Numbered from the stretch's first letter, positions 10,475 through 22,656 are shown. The stretch is 64,000 bases of DNA from Odontocerum albicorne (GCA_949825065.1 OX463845.1:26907108-26971107), one strand, 5' to 3'. Notes: generated by a model from the letters alone, not told the origin. Translations and numbers: made by a program.

Positions 10475-11506
10475 GGGTGTTAAACATAAGTTGTGTCCGT
10501 TTTTTTTCAATTAAAAAATGAGCACCAAAAGTAAAACAAAATGGTAAAGGTTATACGTCATTCAAAAGAAAATTTTCTGCTTTACAAGATATTGTGTTTG
10601 CTTTTACGTTACATATATTATTTTATTTGATTACAAACCTTCAAAGGGGAATGTCAAGTAGACGAAAGTGAGCATTTTCGACACCTCCTTCTGTTCGCGT
10701 TCAATCGAGGGAATAAAGCTGCTTGCGATATTTGCAAAGTGTACGGTGAAGATGCTATGAATAAAAGGACAGCTCGTCGACTTCGATGAAACCCGCTTAA
10801 ACCATATTATTCATGAAGATTCCCTTCAAACCACCGTAGAATTTGCTGAGCAGATGAATTGTAGTCACGTGATTGTATAGCACCATCTTAAATCAATGAG
10901 TACAGTCCAGAAGTTCGGCGCTTGGGTTCCACATGTTTTGAGTCAAAAAAACAAAAATCAGCGTTCGACAATTTCTGCTGGTTTGCTCGCGCGTCATCGA
11001 GCTACGCATGGCCACAAGCAAAGGTTCCTTTACCGCATCATTACTGGTGATGAAAAATGGTTTGAAAATGGTGATGAAAAATGTTTGAAGGAGATCTTCG
11101 TGAATAATGTGGTTTAAGCGGTCCTCATCGAAGTCCACTGGTCATCCGGAACGCTCCCTGTCTTTCAGGTCGAAATTACCGTCTTTGAAACGCAAAAACC
11201 ATCGACGAGCTGTCCTTTAATTCATAGCATCTTCACCGTACACTTCGCTAATATTGCGAGCAGCTTTATTCCTTCGATTTAACGCGAACAAAAGGAGGTG
11301 TCGAAAATGCTCACTTTCGTCTACTTGACATTCCAGTTTGAAGGCTTGTAATCAAATAAAATAATATATGTAACGTAAAATCAGAGACAATATCTTGTAG
11401 AGCAGAAAATTTTCTTTCGAATGGCGTATAACTTTTACCATTTTGTTTTACTTTTGTTGCTCATTTTTAAATTTGGAAAAAAACGGACAGAACTTATGTT
11501 AACACC
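10475..11506. mobile_element. Fold-back mariner (Tc1/mariner), both arms carrying the transposase 5' end
   Basis: Ends are inverted repeats (GGTGTTAACATAAGTTGTGT type), flanked by TA on the right. Unlike a normal mariner, with about 28-bp terminal repeats, the inverted homology runs hundreds of bases inward. The left arm contains the terminal region plus the start of the transposase on the plus strand (10650-10790, then 10785-10830). The right arm contains the same regions on the minus strand (11330 down to about 11085). Between them a plus-strand segment reads a linker with WVPHVL, then RFLYRIITGDEKW, which holds the first catalytic Asp. The left arm lacks the codons around WFLRFKDGNFDLK. 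The second and third catalytic residues are absent, so it cannot encode transposase. A member of the same family is at 52558-52990. Confidence 0.85.
10650..11117 (+). pseudogene. Mariner transposase remnant inside the fold-back element
   Basis: The plus strand encodes the N-terminal helix-turn-helix region (HFRHLLLFAFNRGNKAA, then KVYGEDAMN). It then jumps by an internal deletion to FDETRLNHIIHEDS and on to FGAWVPHVLSQKNK and RFLYRIITGDEKWFEN. WVPH.L and TGDEKW are mariner signatures, the latter containing the first Asp of the DD34D triad. The frame stops shortly after, where the sequence turns back into the inverted arm. An in-frame stop lies near 10880. Confidence 0.75.
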
Positions 11507-13261
11507 TAATACGTTCCAAATAAGTTCATAAAAGTGTCATTTGTGAAAATGTAAACAGTTATAATTTATCCGATTTTTCCCTTACTCTATCAAATATTGG
11601 TAACAAAATATTCTACACATTCTATTCTACGCTCGCATTTCTACAACATTTTTAATAATCATTTTAAGAGAAAGAAAAACAAACGATTATCCCTAATACC
11701 TCTTAGAAGACCGTAAATATGGTATCTCCGGTGTTCGATAACCTAAGAGTCATACCTCTATTAAAGTTTGGATCATCTCTTCTGACCACTGTAGATAAAT
11801 AAAGTGGAAACCAGAGCTAAGCGACAAAAAAATCCCTGGGGAGTATTATATTTATAAAATTCTATTGAATCTTAGTCAACACTTGTACCTATCCAGGATG
11901 CTAACCAATTCCTGCATGCCTCCAGTGGAACTCTCTAGGAAAGCTGCTAAGTCAACATTAACTTTGATTTTACCTTCTTTAGTGTTATCTTCCTCATTAT
12001 ATCTTTTGATCGCCCCATTTCAGTCTTTATTAAGTTCAATTAACTGATTAATAATTAACTCATATAAGGTTTATTCCTTTTTCAAATTATAACAGTTAAA
12101 ATATCCTTACATAAGATCAATGGTTTCCAAGTATTAAACGTTTCCATCTTAATGGGTGAATCCTTTCATGGATTGACAGTTAAAAAATAACGTTTAATAA
12201 GGTATACTCGTCTTAATAATTTTATAAAATATGTTCATGCCATTAAAATTATTATTATTATTTCTGGCTTTAATATTTCCTGTACAAATTAAAAGTTTTC
12301 TAAAATATCTCAAGTTGAATATTTTTCTTTAACTTTTAATTTACAAAGGAAAAAATTTTTTTTTTTTAATTTTTCTTGTTCTTTCGTGAGGTTTCCTTCA
12401 GCATATCTGAATCGAGATTTGTGCATATTGCATCGTTTGGGTAATGAGTATGATGCAGTATCGGACATATTTGGAGACAGTTATAATTATGCCTTTTCTC
12501 TCAAGGAGCATTTTTTATTATTAGAACCATAATTCCGGCACCATGGCCTGAATTTCGTTATTATTTTCCTTCATCACGTTGATTTTGTTTTTTCTCTCTC
12601 AAAATTTCCAACCTTTTTTTTTAAATATAGCAAAATCTTTGTTCATGTGTAGTGAGTAATTGGATTATATGAAGAAAGTATATCGTGATAAAAACGTTTG
12701 GTGCTCTGTTTCCTCTGTTTATCCCAACAGGAAAAGGGCGTGATGGTATGTCAATTTTATTACGTTCTCACTGCAAAGTATGAAGTTGCATGTTATATGA
12801 AGAAGAATTTTTTTTTGAAATATTTTATTTTACTAAACATATCCAACTAAATTTAACGATTTTTTTTGCTGTTAAAATATCCAGAATCGATTTAAATCAA
12901 TAAAATTTAATTAAACATAATCATCACTTGAGGGCAAGGTGTAAGTGGAATCAAGCACTGTGAACATTATCGATACATTTTTCACGAAATTTTACAAAAC
13001 AAGCATTGCATGAACCCAATCAACAGTATGGGCATCGAAAATAATTTCGAAGACCCCCTCAATTACTAGCCCATTATACATTTTATTTTTATTTTGGCCC
13101 GGTTGCACTTTTCTTAAATTATGTTGATCGTATTTCACTAACAAGTCGTGGGAATTCAAACTTTGACTTTGAATTGCATTAAAAGTTAACACTGTTGATT
13201 GGTGCATCACGATATTTTGTTTTTTTTTAAGTGTCTGAAGATCAAAAATTATTCAATACTT
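11507..13261. other. AT-rich unannotated stretch
   Basis: No repeat or coding segment recognised. A 60-codon ORF at 11865-12047 lies in a mildly GC-richer patch but shows no domain. Around 12245-12262 there is a short ATT microsatellite. Confidence 0.45.
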
Positions 13262-13390
13262 ATTTATTTATTCATATGGTACCCCTCAACATATATACAC
13301 ACAAATCATCACATTTCCCTGTTGGGCTAAGTAGAGAGGTCAAACCGCCAAACTTTTCTATCACGACACATAAATACACATTTTCATAAA
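13262..13390 (-). pseudogene. LINE 3'-terminal tail, with a snippet of a second LINE
   Basis: CATTTCCCTGTTGGGCTAAG at 13312 matches the 3' terminal segment of the LINE copy at 40340 (CATTTCCCTGTTGGGGTAAG), including CTATCACGACACA. Just before it, ATATGGTACCCCTCAACATA resembles the start of the 2515 LINE fragment. Only non-coding tail remains. Confidence 0.5.
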
Positions 13391-13663
13391 AAAATCTTAA
13401 AAACGCTATTTACTTAGTTTAACCATATTTTTCAGTAGTCTTCGACCACGACTACCGCTCATGCTTGAATTATAAATGTGTTTTAGTCTTTAATCACCCA
13501 TTGATTATCCAAGTAGACAATGCAGATATATTGACGAACATGGCTGGTAAACAACATTTTGTTCGGCTCCATTTATTTATATAGCCCTCGGATTAGGAAC
13601 GACCCGAGTACACACTTGACTTGATACGACTTCTTATTTGTAAAAAGAGTGTATTTGCTTTTG

Positions 13664-13781
13664 TTCCAATTTATTTACAGGGGAGTATCAAGAAGTGTCG
13701 CTGTAACCAATAAAATATCATTTATTTTATTGGTTACAGCGACACTTCTATAATGACGTTTATTTGCTTACAATTGGAATA
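13664..13781. repeat. Near-palindromic hairpin: perfect 27-bp arms, 5-nt loop
   Basis: Arm one is 13691-13717 (starting AGAAGTGTCGCTGTAACCAA) and arm two is 13723-13749. They are exact reverse complements with the loop TCATT between. Weaker complementarity extends outward to TTCCAATT (13664) and AATTGGAA (13781). Transcribed, this would fold as a strong hairpin. It is not a recognised MITE (no TIR or TSD pattern seen), nor a miRNA that I know. Confidence 0.9.
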
Positions 13782-13800
13782 AAAAAACACAATTCAAACA

Positions 13801-13892
13801 ATTTAATATCAAATGCAAGATAATTATAAATTTAACATCAAATGCAAGATAATTACAAATTTAACGTCAAATGCAAGATAATTACAAATTAA
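13801..13892. repeat. 29-bp tandem repeat, three copies
   Basis: The unit TTTAAYRTCAAATGCAAGAT plus AATTAYAAA repeats with a 29-bp period (the TCAAATGC starts are at 13809, 13838 and 13867). It lies right after the hairpin. Confidence 0.9.
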
Positions 13893-13909
13893 ATACGAAA
13901 TTCCAAGCG

Positions 13910-14310
13910 GCTTTATACGGAGTGATCTACTTACGAATGCCGGGCTGTTTTGAGAGGCCGGACGCTGGCACAGCCCAGATCTAATGGGGCAGCCAGCGAA
14001 TATGTTCTCAGTTTTAGTGGCGTGGTGGACTGGAAAACTTCATACTTGGACAAGCTCTATTTCCAGGTGGTGAAGGGTCTTGTACTTGGCGAAGGTAAAC
14101 TCCATGATGAAGACGTCGGCCATTCAGTTTGCCAGGGATATTAACAGTGACTCCCTCATTAGACACCGCTCTGCATTCAACCTCGCTGACCGGAATGGCC
14201 CCTTTCTGGATAATTTATTTACAAGTTTGAGGAAAATCCATCATGCCCTCTTTTGACGAGGTAACATTTAAAATAACCAGCCAGCGCGCTAACGGCTGAC
14301 CATTTCACTT
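13910..14310 (-). pseudogene. GC-rich block, possible decayed coding sequence, unidentified
   Basis: About 400 bp markedly richer in G+C than its surroundings. On the minus strand three consecutive stretches in different frames look protein-like: IPVSEVECRAVSNEGVTVNI, then MADVFIMEFTFAKYKTLHHL, then EVFQSTTPLKLRTYSLAAPL. They succeed one another in order, as expected of a frameshifted gene, with a stop near the second junction. The plus strand also has an ORF of 64 codons (13950-14144) with no recognisable domain. I do not recognise the protein. It could be a retroelement ORF, a retropseudogene or an acquired sequence. Confidence 0.35.
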
Positions 14311-14419
14311 ATATAGGGCCTGAAATAATCCCTTATTGAGTATTTTGTCAAGCGACCTCCCTTATCTTAGACCCCACGGCGACTAGAAATCCCAACCAAA
14401 TACATGATCAACTTATTTA

Positions 14420-14790
14420 CCTCGACACACATTCTACGCATCTTCTACATCCATACACCTTCTCATGCAACACCTATGATTTCTCTGACTTTCTACGTTT
14501 CCTCCTTTCAAAGTATCATTCACTTGATTCAACCATACTTTCTTTAGTCTTCCTCTACCCCACCTTATACTCACATTTGCACTATATGTTTGTTTTGTTA
14601 TTCTTTCTTCATTCATTCGTTCTATATGCCTAAACTATATCAGAGTGCTCTTCTTCATATTACTTAACACATCACCCTTAAGTTCACATTCATCCCTTAT
14701 CACTTCATTACGTATTCATTCATGCATTGTCACCTCATGTATTATTTTCAGTGCACGCATTCTGTCAATTAATTGTATAAATACTTAAGT
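14420..14790 (-). pseudogene. LINE RT C-terminal fragment ('GHVERM' family)
   Basis: The minus strand encodes MKKSTLI, FRHIERMNEERITKQTYSAN, GRGRLKKVWLNQVND and RNHRCCMRRCMDVEDA in order. This is the typical tail of insect non-LTR polymerases: 'LRWFGHVERMNEERLTKQIY...RGRPRKxWxDxV...RRACMKxxMNVEEA'. Several positions are mutated and stops flank the block. Upstream coding is lost past about 14790. Confidence 0.75.
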
Positions 14791-16891
14791 AATATTGAAG
14801 TGATCATTTTTCAATGTTTAATTTCATTTGTGAGACCGCAACGCAAAAAACAAGGATTTTCAATGGCATTGTACCAGTACTTCATGTTACTCAATACATA
14901 TTTGGTATTTATGACATTAAAATATGATTAGTTTTAACTTCTTTTAAAATATACTCAATAACCACAAATTTCACGTAACTTTTTCATCGCAGATAGTATT
15001 ATTTTATATTATTAAAAAAGCATGTAAATGAATGGATTTTAAATTATAATAAAATATTTGATGTGTATAACATTAAAATGTGATGAGTTTTTACTTTCTT
15101 TATAACATACTCGTATACACGGGTGCTCGATAATCACGATTTTCAAGTAACTTTGTTTTAATGTAAAGTATGGTTGATTTATTAAGGTTACCACAAGCAA
15201 GCATTATGGTCTCATTAAACAATTTAACAAGTATTTGGTTCGTGCTATAAAATTACGGATTAATTTAATAAATGGTGAAATGTGTCAGAAATAACAATGA
15301 TTTCGTTTAAATTATGTTATGATTGCATGTTATTCCGAGAAGATCGTTGGATTAAAAGAAAGTGGGCTGAATACAGATTTTCGGACAACAAATTTACAAC
15401 ATACCCATTTTAAACATTTGCAAAATGGTTCATTTTTATTATTATACCCCTTGATCCTTGAAGTGTTTTTGGTTCAGTAAATTTGCTTTATTTAAGCTGT
15501 TGTAATAAGATGAAAGTTGAATATTTCGTGAGAGTCATGAATCATTCTTCTCAGTGACTATAATATCCAATTATTTAGTGGATCGGAGAGCAAACTTAAA
15601 CATTTCATGAATTCTAAAGATGGAAAAGACATAAAAGCAAAATAATCTACAATCTTTTCAGGTGTTTTTCAGAAACAAATGTCTCCCACTAGAGTTTTAA
15701 AATTATAAAGAGATAGCCTGCTAATGCTAAATAACGGCCAACATAAACCTGGAAGAGAAATCAGTCCACAATCAATAAACAATAGAACCATGATTGCTAT
15801 TACTTAGCAAATATGTTATCATATTTTGTAAATTTCTTCTCTAGTTAGCAAGAGGTTTGTCTTCCATTCGCGATTTACAAGTATCCAAAATATAATAAAT
15901 AAAAGCAAAAATAGGGTTTTGGTATGTTAAGAATTTGTCTACAAGTTTATCGTTACCTCTCAACAGTATCAGTAGACGTATCTACTGCGGACTGATAGCG
16001 AGTCACGTGCTAATGTATTCTCCCAATTTTGTGTCCCGACTACTCTTCAACATATGAACATCACCAATGCGGATATTTACTGAAATAACGTGCGAATTAA
16101 TTAAATGAGCCATGCTATGCAGACTTTTTTTAACCACGTCATACAAAAACCTTTGAGATCTGTAAAGTTTTTCATAAAGTTTCAAACCATATTAAAAAAG
16201 TTAATTAATTGTTTGATTTAGACACCATCAATTTAACAAAATGTTACTTATATGAGTAATGGCCATCGCTGGAGCAAATACTACATTATTTCAGTTCTAA
16301 TAAGATTTGACAGAAAGTGTTTGCTCTTTAGAGCAGATACTCTTTGCGATCACTAAAGATTTCGCAGATGGGCAATCTATCAGGAGGATGGATAAAGCCT
16401 TAATTTACATTGGTTTACTATGGACAAACTACATGTCACAGGAAACTCCTTCACAAGATGATTAAATCATAGTTAAAATCACTAGAAATTACAAAATAGT
16501 TTTGATTTACTATAGATTTTTAAACGCGAATTCAGATCGCGTTATATGTGAGAGTGCAAACCATTCTCGGATCGAGACTTCAAATTACTTAACTTCGTTC
16601 GCTCGATCATATCGCAATCACATATCGCAATACTTATTTATCTAAATTCAGGCCAGTCTACTACCTAACGCTCTAAAACGTAATCTAATGATCCTCTGCA
16701 ATATAACTTAAGGATCTTAACGTTTAGTGTCCTAACGTAGAGCAGCCCAATAACATTTGGTTTCTTCTCTCAATTCCCCCTTAAATAGCATGTGTCCATC
16801 TGCCGTGTCTGGTCTGTACTAATATCGCTTTGCTGGATCGTCAATGAGCTTTCGTCATGGTTAATTTGAGTCCATGATTTGCATATCCACA
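14791..16891. other. AT-rich unannotated stretch
   Basis: One TACTCGTA octamer (15108-15115). No repeat or coding segment recognised in about 2.1 kb. The 60-codon ORF at 16003-16185 (minus) shows no domain. Confidence 0.45.
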
Positions 16892-16969
16892 TTGGCGATG
16901 CGGACATGTTAAAGGGCGTGGCCAGAAGACAATATTATATTTGGTCCTGTTAATCGAGAAAATCCCAAT
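16892..16969. repeat. Short repeat shared with 8984-9060
   Basis: See 8984-9060. GGCGATGCGGACATGTTAAA and GGCCAGAAGACAATATTA are the shared parts. It abuts a SINE. Confidence 0.35.
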
Positions 16970-17175
16970 GTTCAATTTGTTAAGACGCTTGTCTTCCAGC
17001 CCGGGGGTTGCAGATTCGATACCGTTAGAACCCAGATTAAAAAAAAAAAGAATTTCAGTCTAATTTTCAGTTAAGGATTCTTTAACATCTTTCTAGTTAA
17101 TTGGAAGAGATTTCCACATGCTTATAAATCCGCAAGGTTTGTACTGTATACAACAAAAGTGTAATGCAATACGAT
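16970..17175 (+). repeat. tRNA-derived SINE
   Basis: The head begins inside the A box (GTTAAGACGCTTGTCTTCCA). The B box is GATTCGATACC. Body and core (TTAATTGGAAGAGATTTCCAC) and tail TGTATACAACAAAAGTGTAA are present. The first ten bases of the head are lost or merged with the upstream repeat. Confidence 0.82.
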
Positions 17176-17317
17176 TGAGCTTCCAGATTTATTATAAACT
17201 TATAGTAAAGAAACTCATTTTCCAATATGTAACGTTTTTTGTAATACTACTCGTATGCCAAGAAGAAACAATAACGTTACAGACATACTCTTTACCAGAC
17301 TTTTTTAAGTACAATCA

Positions 17318-17378
17318 GGTATCGAATTAATTGCCTTTAGATTAAAGACAAACGCCTTCAACACTACGCGATGGGGGT
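17318..17378 (-). repeat. SINE head fragment
   Basis: The minus strand GACCCCCATCGCGTAGTGTT, then GGCGTTTGTCTTTAATC, resembles GACCTCCGTGGCCTAGTTGG...GCGCTTGTCTTCCA. The rest is missing. Confidence 0.4.
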
Positions 17379-19719
17379 CAATAAACAAACGTATATAATA
17401 AAAAAGTGGAAAAGAAAGTGTAAACACATCAGCTGAATATTTCCAACAATACACGTGTACCCGGTATGAAACGGAAGATGAATAAAAAACAACCTGGTTT
17501 CAATTTGCCATCGTTTAAATGGAAGCACAAAACCATAGTAGAAGTTCATAATAAAAAAAACTGGTAGTAATTACTACAAAAAATACAAAAACTGAATCAA
17601 AAACAATGTTTTTTGCATCCACTTTTTTGACACACCCAATTTGTATATGCCATAAGGCGCCATTTAATTCACTCCGTTTCTTGTCGGTGGTAATAAGATT
17701 TTTTTATGCAGTTCAAAAAATTTGCTTACGCATAGGGTAACCAAATGATTTAATATTTTATTTATACAAAAACGACCAACTTTACCTGATATCATTTGTT
17801 TATCTGTATGTTATTAGATTCATTAGATTTACTGTAGATCCTAGATATAATATATGAACTACTAATCAGCATGTTTCATGTAAAAATTCACTTATTACAC
17901 TAAAAGTTATTCTTCTATTATAATTTCCAGCATTTTGATTCATATTAATCATAATACCAGTTTGATCCTACCACCACAGAACTATTATGGGGACAAAAAA
18001 TCCCCATCCAGCACGATCTACCATACACTAGAAGACAAAAATATAAAATTACAATATTTGAGAAAAAATAACGAAAATACAACATAAATAAAAAAAAATG
18101 GAATTGTGATGGGAAGAGTATAGGAGTTAAGGCAAGTGAATATTTTGTGATAATCTATGCTTATTTAGTTTATTCTTAAATATCAATAATAATTTAAAAC
18201 ATCTGATTGAGACTAAACGATCGTTCCAAAGTGTACTGCAAAAGATAACATATAGAATATGTGATACGTTGGTATACTAAGGATTCTGCCGTCACTAGAT
18301 CGGAGAGTACCATAAATAAAAACAATATTTTTCACGCATATGCTGAGGACGGTATATAGTAGGTATATGATATCGTTGAACACTCCGAAGAGGGTTGACA
18401 GAACGTAGAGATTTCTCCGCTGTATTATTTTAAGCTATTGAAGTTTGGTATAAGTATTGTAGTTAATAAAAGTGTAATACAAAAAATGTCGTTTTTTTAA
18501 CAGCTCGTTAAGACTCACCTTTGTTTACTTGAAATTCAACTTATAAATCTCCAAAAAGGTGATCGATACTCGATATAACGATAGAACACATAGAATGTAT
18601 AACGACGCAGTTTCTCAATTAAAATAATTTTCTTGAGAATTGACCATAGTTAATTATCATGTAGGAGTATAAGCTACTTTTATTAGTAAAATTAGCTTCT
18701 TTATTATGTTTGGCATTTGAAAAGTATTTATTCTTTAAAATATAAAGTTTTTCCAAGCTGGCGTACCATGGTTTCTATTCCGAAATGTTAAAAGCGCCTA
18801 AAGCAAGATATCAACCCGTTATCCAAACAACTTTTGCTCACACACACTGTTTTCATTTAGCGAGCAAACGTACAATCCCTGAATCACTCACCGAATAAAA
18901 ATCAACCGTAAGAACTTTTTAAAAGATCCATATGTTTTACTTCGGATACCGATAAGGCTGAAGACGATGTCTAATATTTTAAGGTCATTCACACTTATAT
19001 TACTTTAAAATGGTTCTAACTGTAGAGATTAATCTAAAAGCTAAAGTACATCAGTACCTGCTTGGCAGAAGACCCAATGGACAGTTATCACCTCAAAGTA
19101 ATGACTTCAGCCTACGCATATAGCTGACCATTTATTTGCCAGAGATATTAAAATCATATTCGTCTGTATATTTAATATTGATAATAATCAACGAACCTTC
19201 GAGTTGCATTAAATAAATAACATGAAATTTATCGAGCACTATTTATTAAGCCTTATTTGTATATGTATATTTTTCAATATGTTTTTTTTTGCAGAAGTTC
19301 GAAACCAATTAACTAAAAAGTTTTCCAACAAACTCGTAATAAAATATGAATGTGTGATCAATACCTGAGAAGGAAAGTAAACCTCGTTTCAAGATGAATT
19401 TTAATTATAAAATGAACCCATTTTTTAATGGGAACATAAATGTTTTTTTTTTTAAATGAAGGAGAAAATGTATTTATTATTGTTCGAGTTTTGTAGATAC
19501 CAATATTATTTTTTTGCTTTATCTTATTTTCGACTTATTCCAATTTAAGTTTGAGATATTTTAATACAATATAAATTATATTTAAATTTCAGAAACCGAA
19601 TAGTTTTTAGATATTTAAAATAAAAATAAATTGTATTTAGATGTTTTTAATATGATATATAATACTTGTATATTATGCCTCTAAATTCAAGTTGGCTTTT
19701 AACCTATGAGAGTGCATTT
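17379..19719. other. AT-rich unannotated stretch
   Basis: No gene or known repeat recognised in about 2.3 kb. Small ORFs are low-complexity. Confidence 0.45.
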
Positions 19720-20170
19720 TTCTAGATACGTATCATCCCGCAATTTCCCTGCTGAGGTAAGCAGATCGAGCAGGGAGTCAGACTTTCCCGCCTCAACACA
19801 CATATTTCGCCTCTTCCACGTCCCTTCACCTTCTTATAGAGCTCCTACTACTTCTCTTACTTATTTTTATTCCTTCTCTGAAAACATCATACACTTTATT
19901 CAACCATACCTTTCTTGATATTCTTCTACCACGTCTACCATTTGCATTTGCATTATACATTTGTTTTATAAGCCTTTCTTCATTCATTCCTTCCACGTGT
20001 CCAACCCCTCTCAGATTTGTCTTTTTCAACATACTCAACACAACACAACATTAAGTTCACATTCACGTGTTCTGTCATACATTGTCACCCCATGTATTCT
20101 GCTGAATTCCCGTATTTTTATCCTTTTTCCACGTCCACTTTTCACTCACATATATCTAAATTAGTACTCC
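19720..20170 (-). pseudogene. LINE RT C-terminal fragment and 3' tail ('GHVERM' family)
   Basis: On the minus strand: SEKWTWKKD, MLKKTNLRGVGHVEGMNEER, LIKQMYNANANGRRGR, SRKVWLNKVYDVFREG, then the 3' tail GCTTACCTCAGCAGGGAAAT near 19750. Its longest open part is 71 codons (19826-20041). The SETWTW-to-tail span here is close to the whole C-terminal domain, but it lacks the polymerase core and has stops on both sides. Confidence 0.8.
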
Positions 20171-20826
20171 AATACTGTTGAGAATTTTTACCTTAGCAGA
20201 TTTTGTTCGGTCTGATTCGAGTACATATGTGTGGGTGACCCATTGACTTTTTTCCTATCACTACAAGCCGTTTTATAGGCATTTTCTTATTATTTTATAG
20301 GCAATATTTCTAAATACATTCTTGCGTATAGAGAAATGTATGTTTTTTTTTACAAATAAATTCCCGATCTTTTTGGCAACTCATCACAAGTTAGAACTAG
20401 ACTTTTCATCAAAGGAGTTCAGTCATAATTAAAAATAAGACAATTTATCAATTTTCTTGATTTTCATTAATATTTTCAATAATGATCGTCACTGGCCAAC
20501 ATTTATTTTTAAAACGAAATCCCTTTTATTTGTGCAAAATTTTATTTCTTTAATATCATCAATCAATAGAAAGAGGGAATGGGGAAAAAGAAAGGCAAAT
20601 CGGAAATGAAATACGTTAAATGTAACATATTTAATTTGTACTAACTAACATATCGTCAGTAATGGCTGACATGAAATAAAATGTATTTTTTATCCCTTTT
20701 TGAAATGTGTGAATGAAGTAGCGAGTCTTACATTAGTTGGTTACCAATTCCAGAGTCTAACTGCATGGCCAGCAAAGGAAGACGTAAAAGCAAGCACTGA
20801 ACTAGAAAAGCGAATTAATAGTCTCT
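20171..20826. other. Unannotated; slightly GC-richer patch at 20700-20830
   Basis: A 64-codon plus-strand ORF (20700-20894) runs through the patch and into the 26-bp duplication. No domain recognised. Confidence 0.4.
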
Positions 20827-20882
20827 GTTTTTTACTAACAGTAAAACTAGAATCTTTTATACTAACAGTAAACCTAGAATCC
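20827..20882. repeat. Two-copy tandem repeat, about 26 bp
   Basis: ACTAACAGTAAAACTAGAAT is followed at once by ACTAACAGTAAACCTAGAAT with the same flanking TTTTA. A local duplication. Confidence 0.8.
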
Positions 20883-21229
20883 AGGTTTGCTTAATTTATA
20901 TACGAGACTAGAAGAAAAACAAATGCTAGGCAAGGATCGTGAATGCTCAAAACAGACTTAAAATAATCATTTCAGCATCTACAAGTAATTGCGAATATTA
21001 AGTAATATTAAGTTCAAAGCTAAATTTTGGTCAATCTTTCAAAATAATAGGATAGTTTAAAATATAATCCATTTGTGATTATTTTTATATATTAAAAACA
21101 CATATCAGAATTACGCTACCGGTTAAAAAAATTAAAACATCACCTGCCTTAGTATTGTCACTCACTTCTAGAACTTAACTCACTTAAGGTGAGCCAATTC
21201 ACTGAGTGGTAGAAAGTGAAATTAATTAA

Positions 21230-21345
21230 CAAAAATCAAAAGGATAAGAGCTGCAACGTTCTCGAAACGTCGGCACTTTGGGGCAAAACGACGGGAGTCA
21301 AACTCCGAAAAACCTTGTCATATTTTGTCATAAAAAACTTAAAAG
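21230..21345 (+). pseudogene. Possible retroelement 3' remnant shared with 27190-27300
   Basis: AGCTGCAACGTTCTCGAAAC, then AACTCCGAAAAAC, appear in the same order at 27210-27290. The latter copy can be read as DGCNVSE, a motif I associate with the end of Penelope-like or LINE elements. Too short for a firm family. Confidence 0.35.
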
Positions 21346-21477
21346 AAAAAAACATGTATTAAAATTTCCATTATTTTAAAATAGACTCGTAAAATCAAAA
21401 TATTGGAAAAAACATTTTTTAACAAATAAACAGACCACATTCCATAATTATACTACACGTTCGTTGTTTACATTTCT

Positions 21478-21606
21478 GGTGGTTTATTGCCATGTGCAAA
21501 ACTCTTCCAACTTACTAGATAGAACCAGACTAAAATCCTATTTACAAAATCTGGGTACCAACCTGCTACCCCTGGTTTGGTAAATAGGCGTTTTACTGAC
21601 TAGGAT
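21478..21606 (-). repeat. SINE fragment
   Basis: TTTATTGCCATGTGCAAAAC, CTTCCAACTTACTAG, AGACTAAAATCCTATTT and a damaged head (GGCGTTTTACTGACTAGG) follow the family's minus-strand order. Head and tail are eroded. Confidence 0.7.
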
Positions 21607-22656
21607 TAAACAGGTTGTCTTTTGTAGAAAAATGCATCCATTTTAATTACATGTTTTTGATATTTTTCCAATATTTTATTAACTTAGTCTACTGTTTTCA
21701 AGAATTGGTTTTTTTAGCACATTATACACGATAATAATGAAACTAAGATATAATCTCATTTTATTCACAGTAGTCATTTGTTAAATTGTGAGAAAAAAGG
21801 CAGATGCGATATTTTAATATTTCATTTCAAATCCCTGAATAAAAATACAGAAAAACGTGCATACGAAATATTCTATATGAATTTTGTAACGAGACTCGAC
21901 TATCATAAATTCCGAGAGCTTTACGATAGCTACCAAATAAGGTATGGTGGACATATTAAACTGGGCTATATGGAGAGCTATGAGGAAATCGGAAATGAGA
22001 ATATGGAGCGATACACCCACAGCAAAATCACCAACCTGACACAATGCTACAGAAAAATGTATTATACTTGAACTGTGAACAAATATAAAAATGTTGCGCA
22101 AAACTAAGAAACAGGGCTACTGTCAGAAGTAATATAGCCTTAAAATACTTGACAAAATAAAAAATGCTCTAAGTTGTTCCGGTAACTTATAATTCCTATT
22201 CGAAAGTAACATTTTACAAATAAGGGGCTTCTGTGGATATAAATTGTCCTCCATTATGCGCACCTAAACTACCTTTTCCATAACCACAGAATTTCCATAA
22301 CCAAGGAAAATACATTTAAGTGTCCTTTACACATCACAGTAAGAATTATCTAACAAAAGATAACAGATAAACATTTTCCGAAAAAAACTAACAATTCATG
22401 TACGTATATTTTTCAAAATATAAAGCATGAATAAACTAATGTATAGTATAATACCGAAAGTAAAAATATAATCAAATACTCGTACATTTCATTAAAACCA
22501 ATCTACAGAATACAAGGTTTGAATAAGAAAGGGCAACGAGAATATGAAATAGTAGAGCAAATTACAAAAAAAATCTTAAGATAATATGGAATAACCATAA
22601 ACGACTGGTTCCATTTTATCTTAAGATCAAGCTGGTTGAAGAAAGACCCTCTTGAA
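21607..22656. other. Unannotated; contains a 97-codon ORF with no recognisable domain
   Basis: A plus ORF at 21778-22071 and an overlapping minus ORF of nearly equal length (21814-22101) are both open. That usually reflects base composition rather than a gene. One TACTCGTA octamer at 22477-22484. Confidence 0.4.

Noticed and set aside
21778..22101. 97- and 95-codon ORFs on opposite strands
   Set aside because: Overlapping sense and antisense frames with no recognisable domain; most likely chance.
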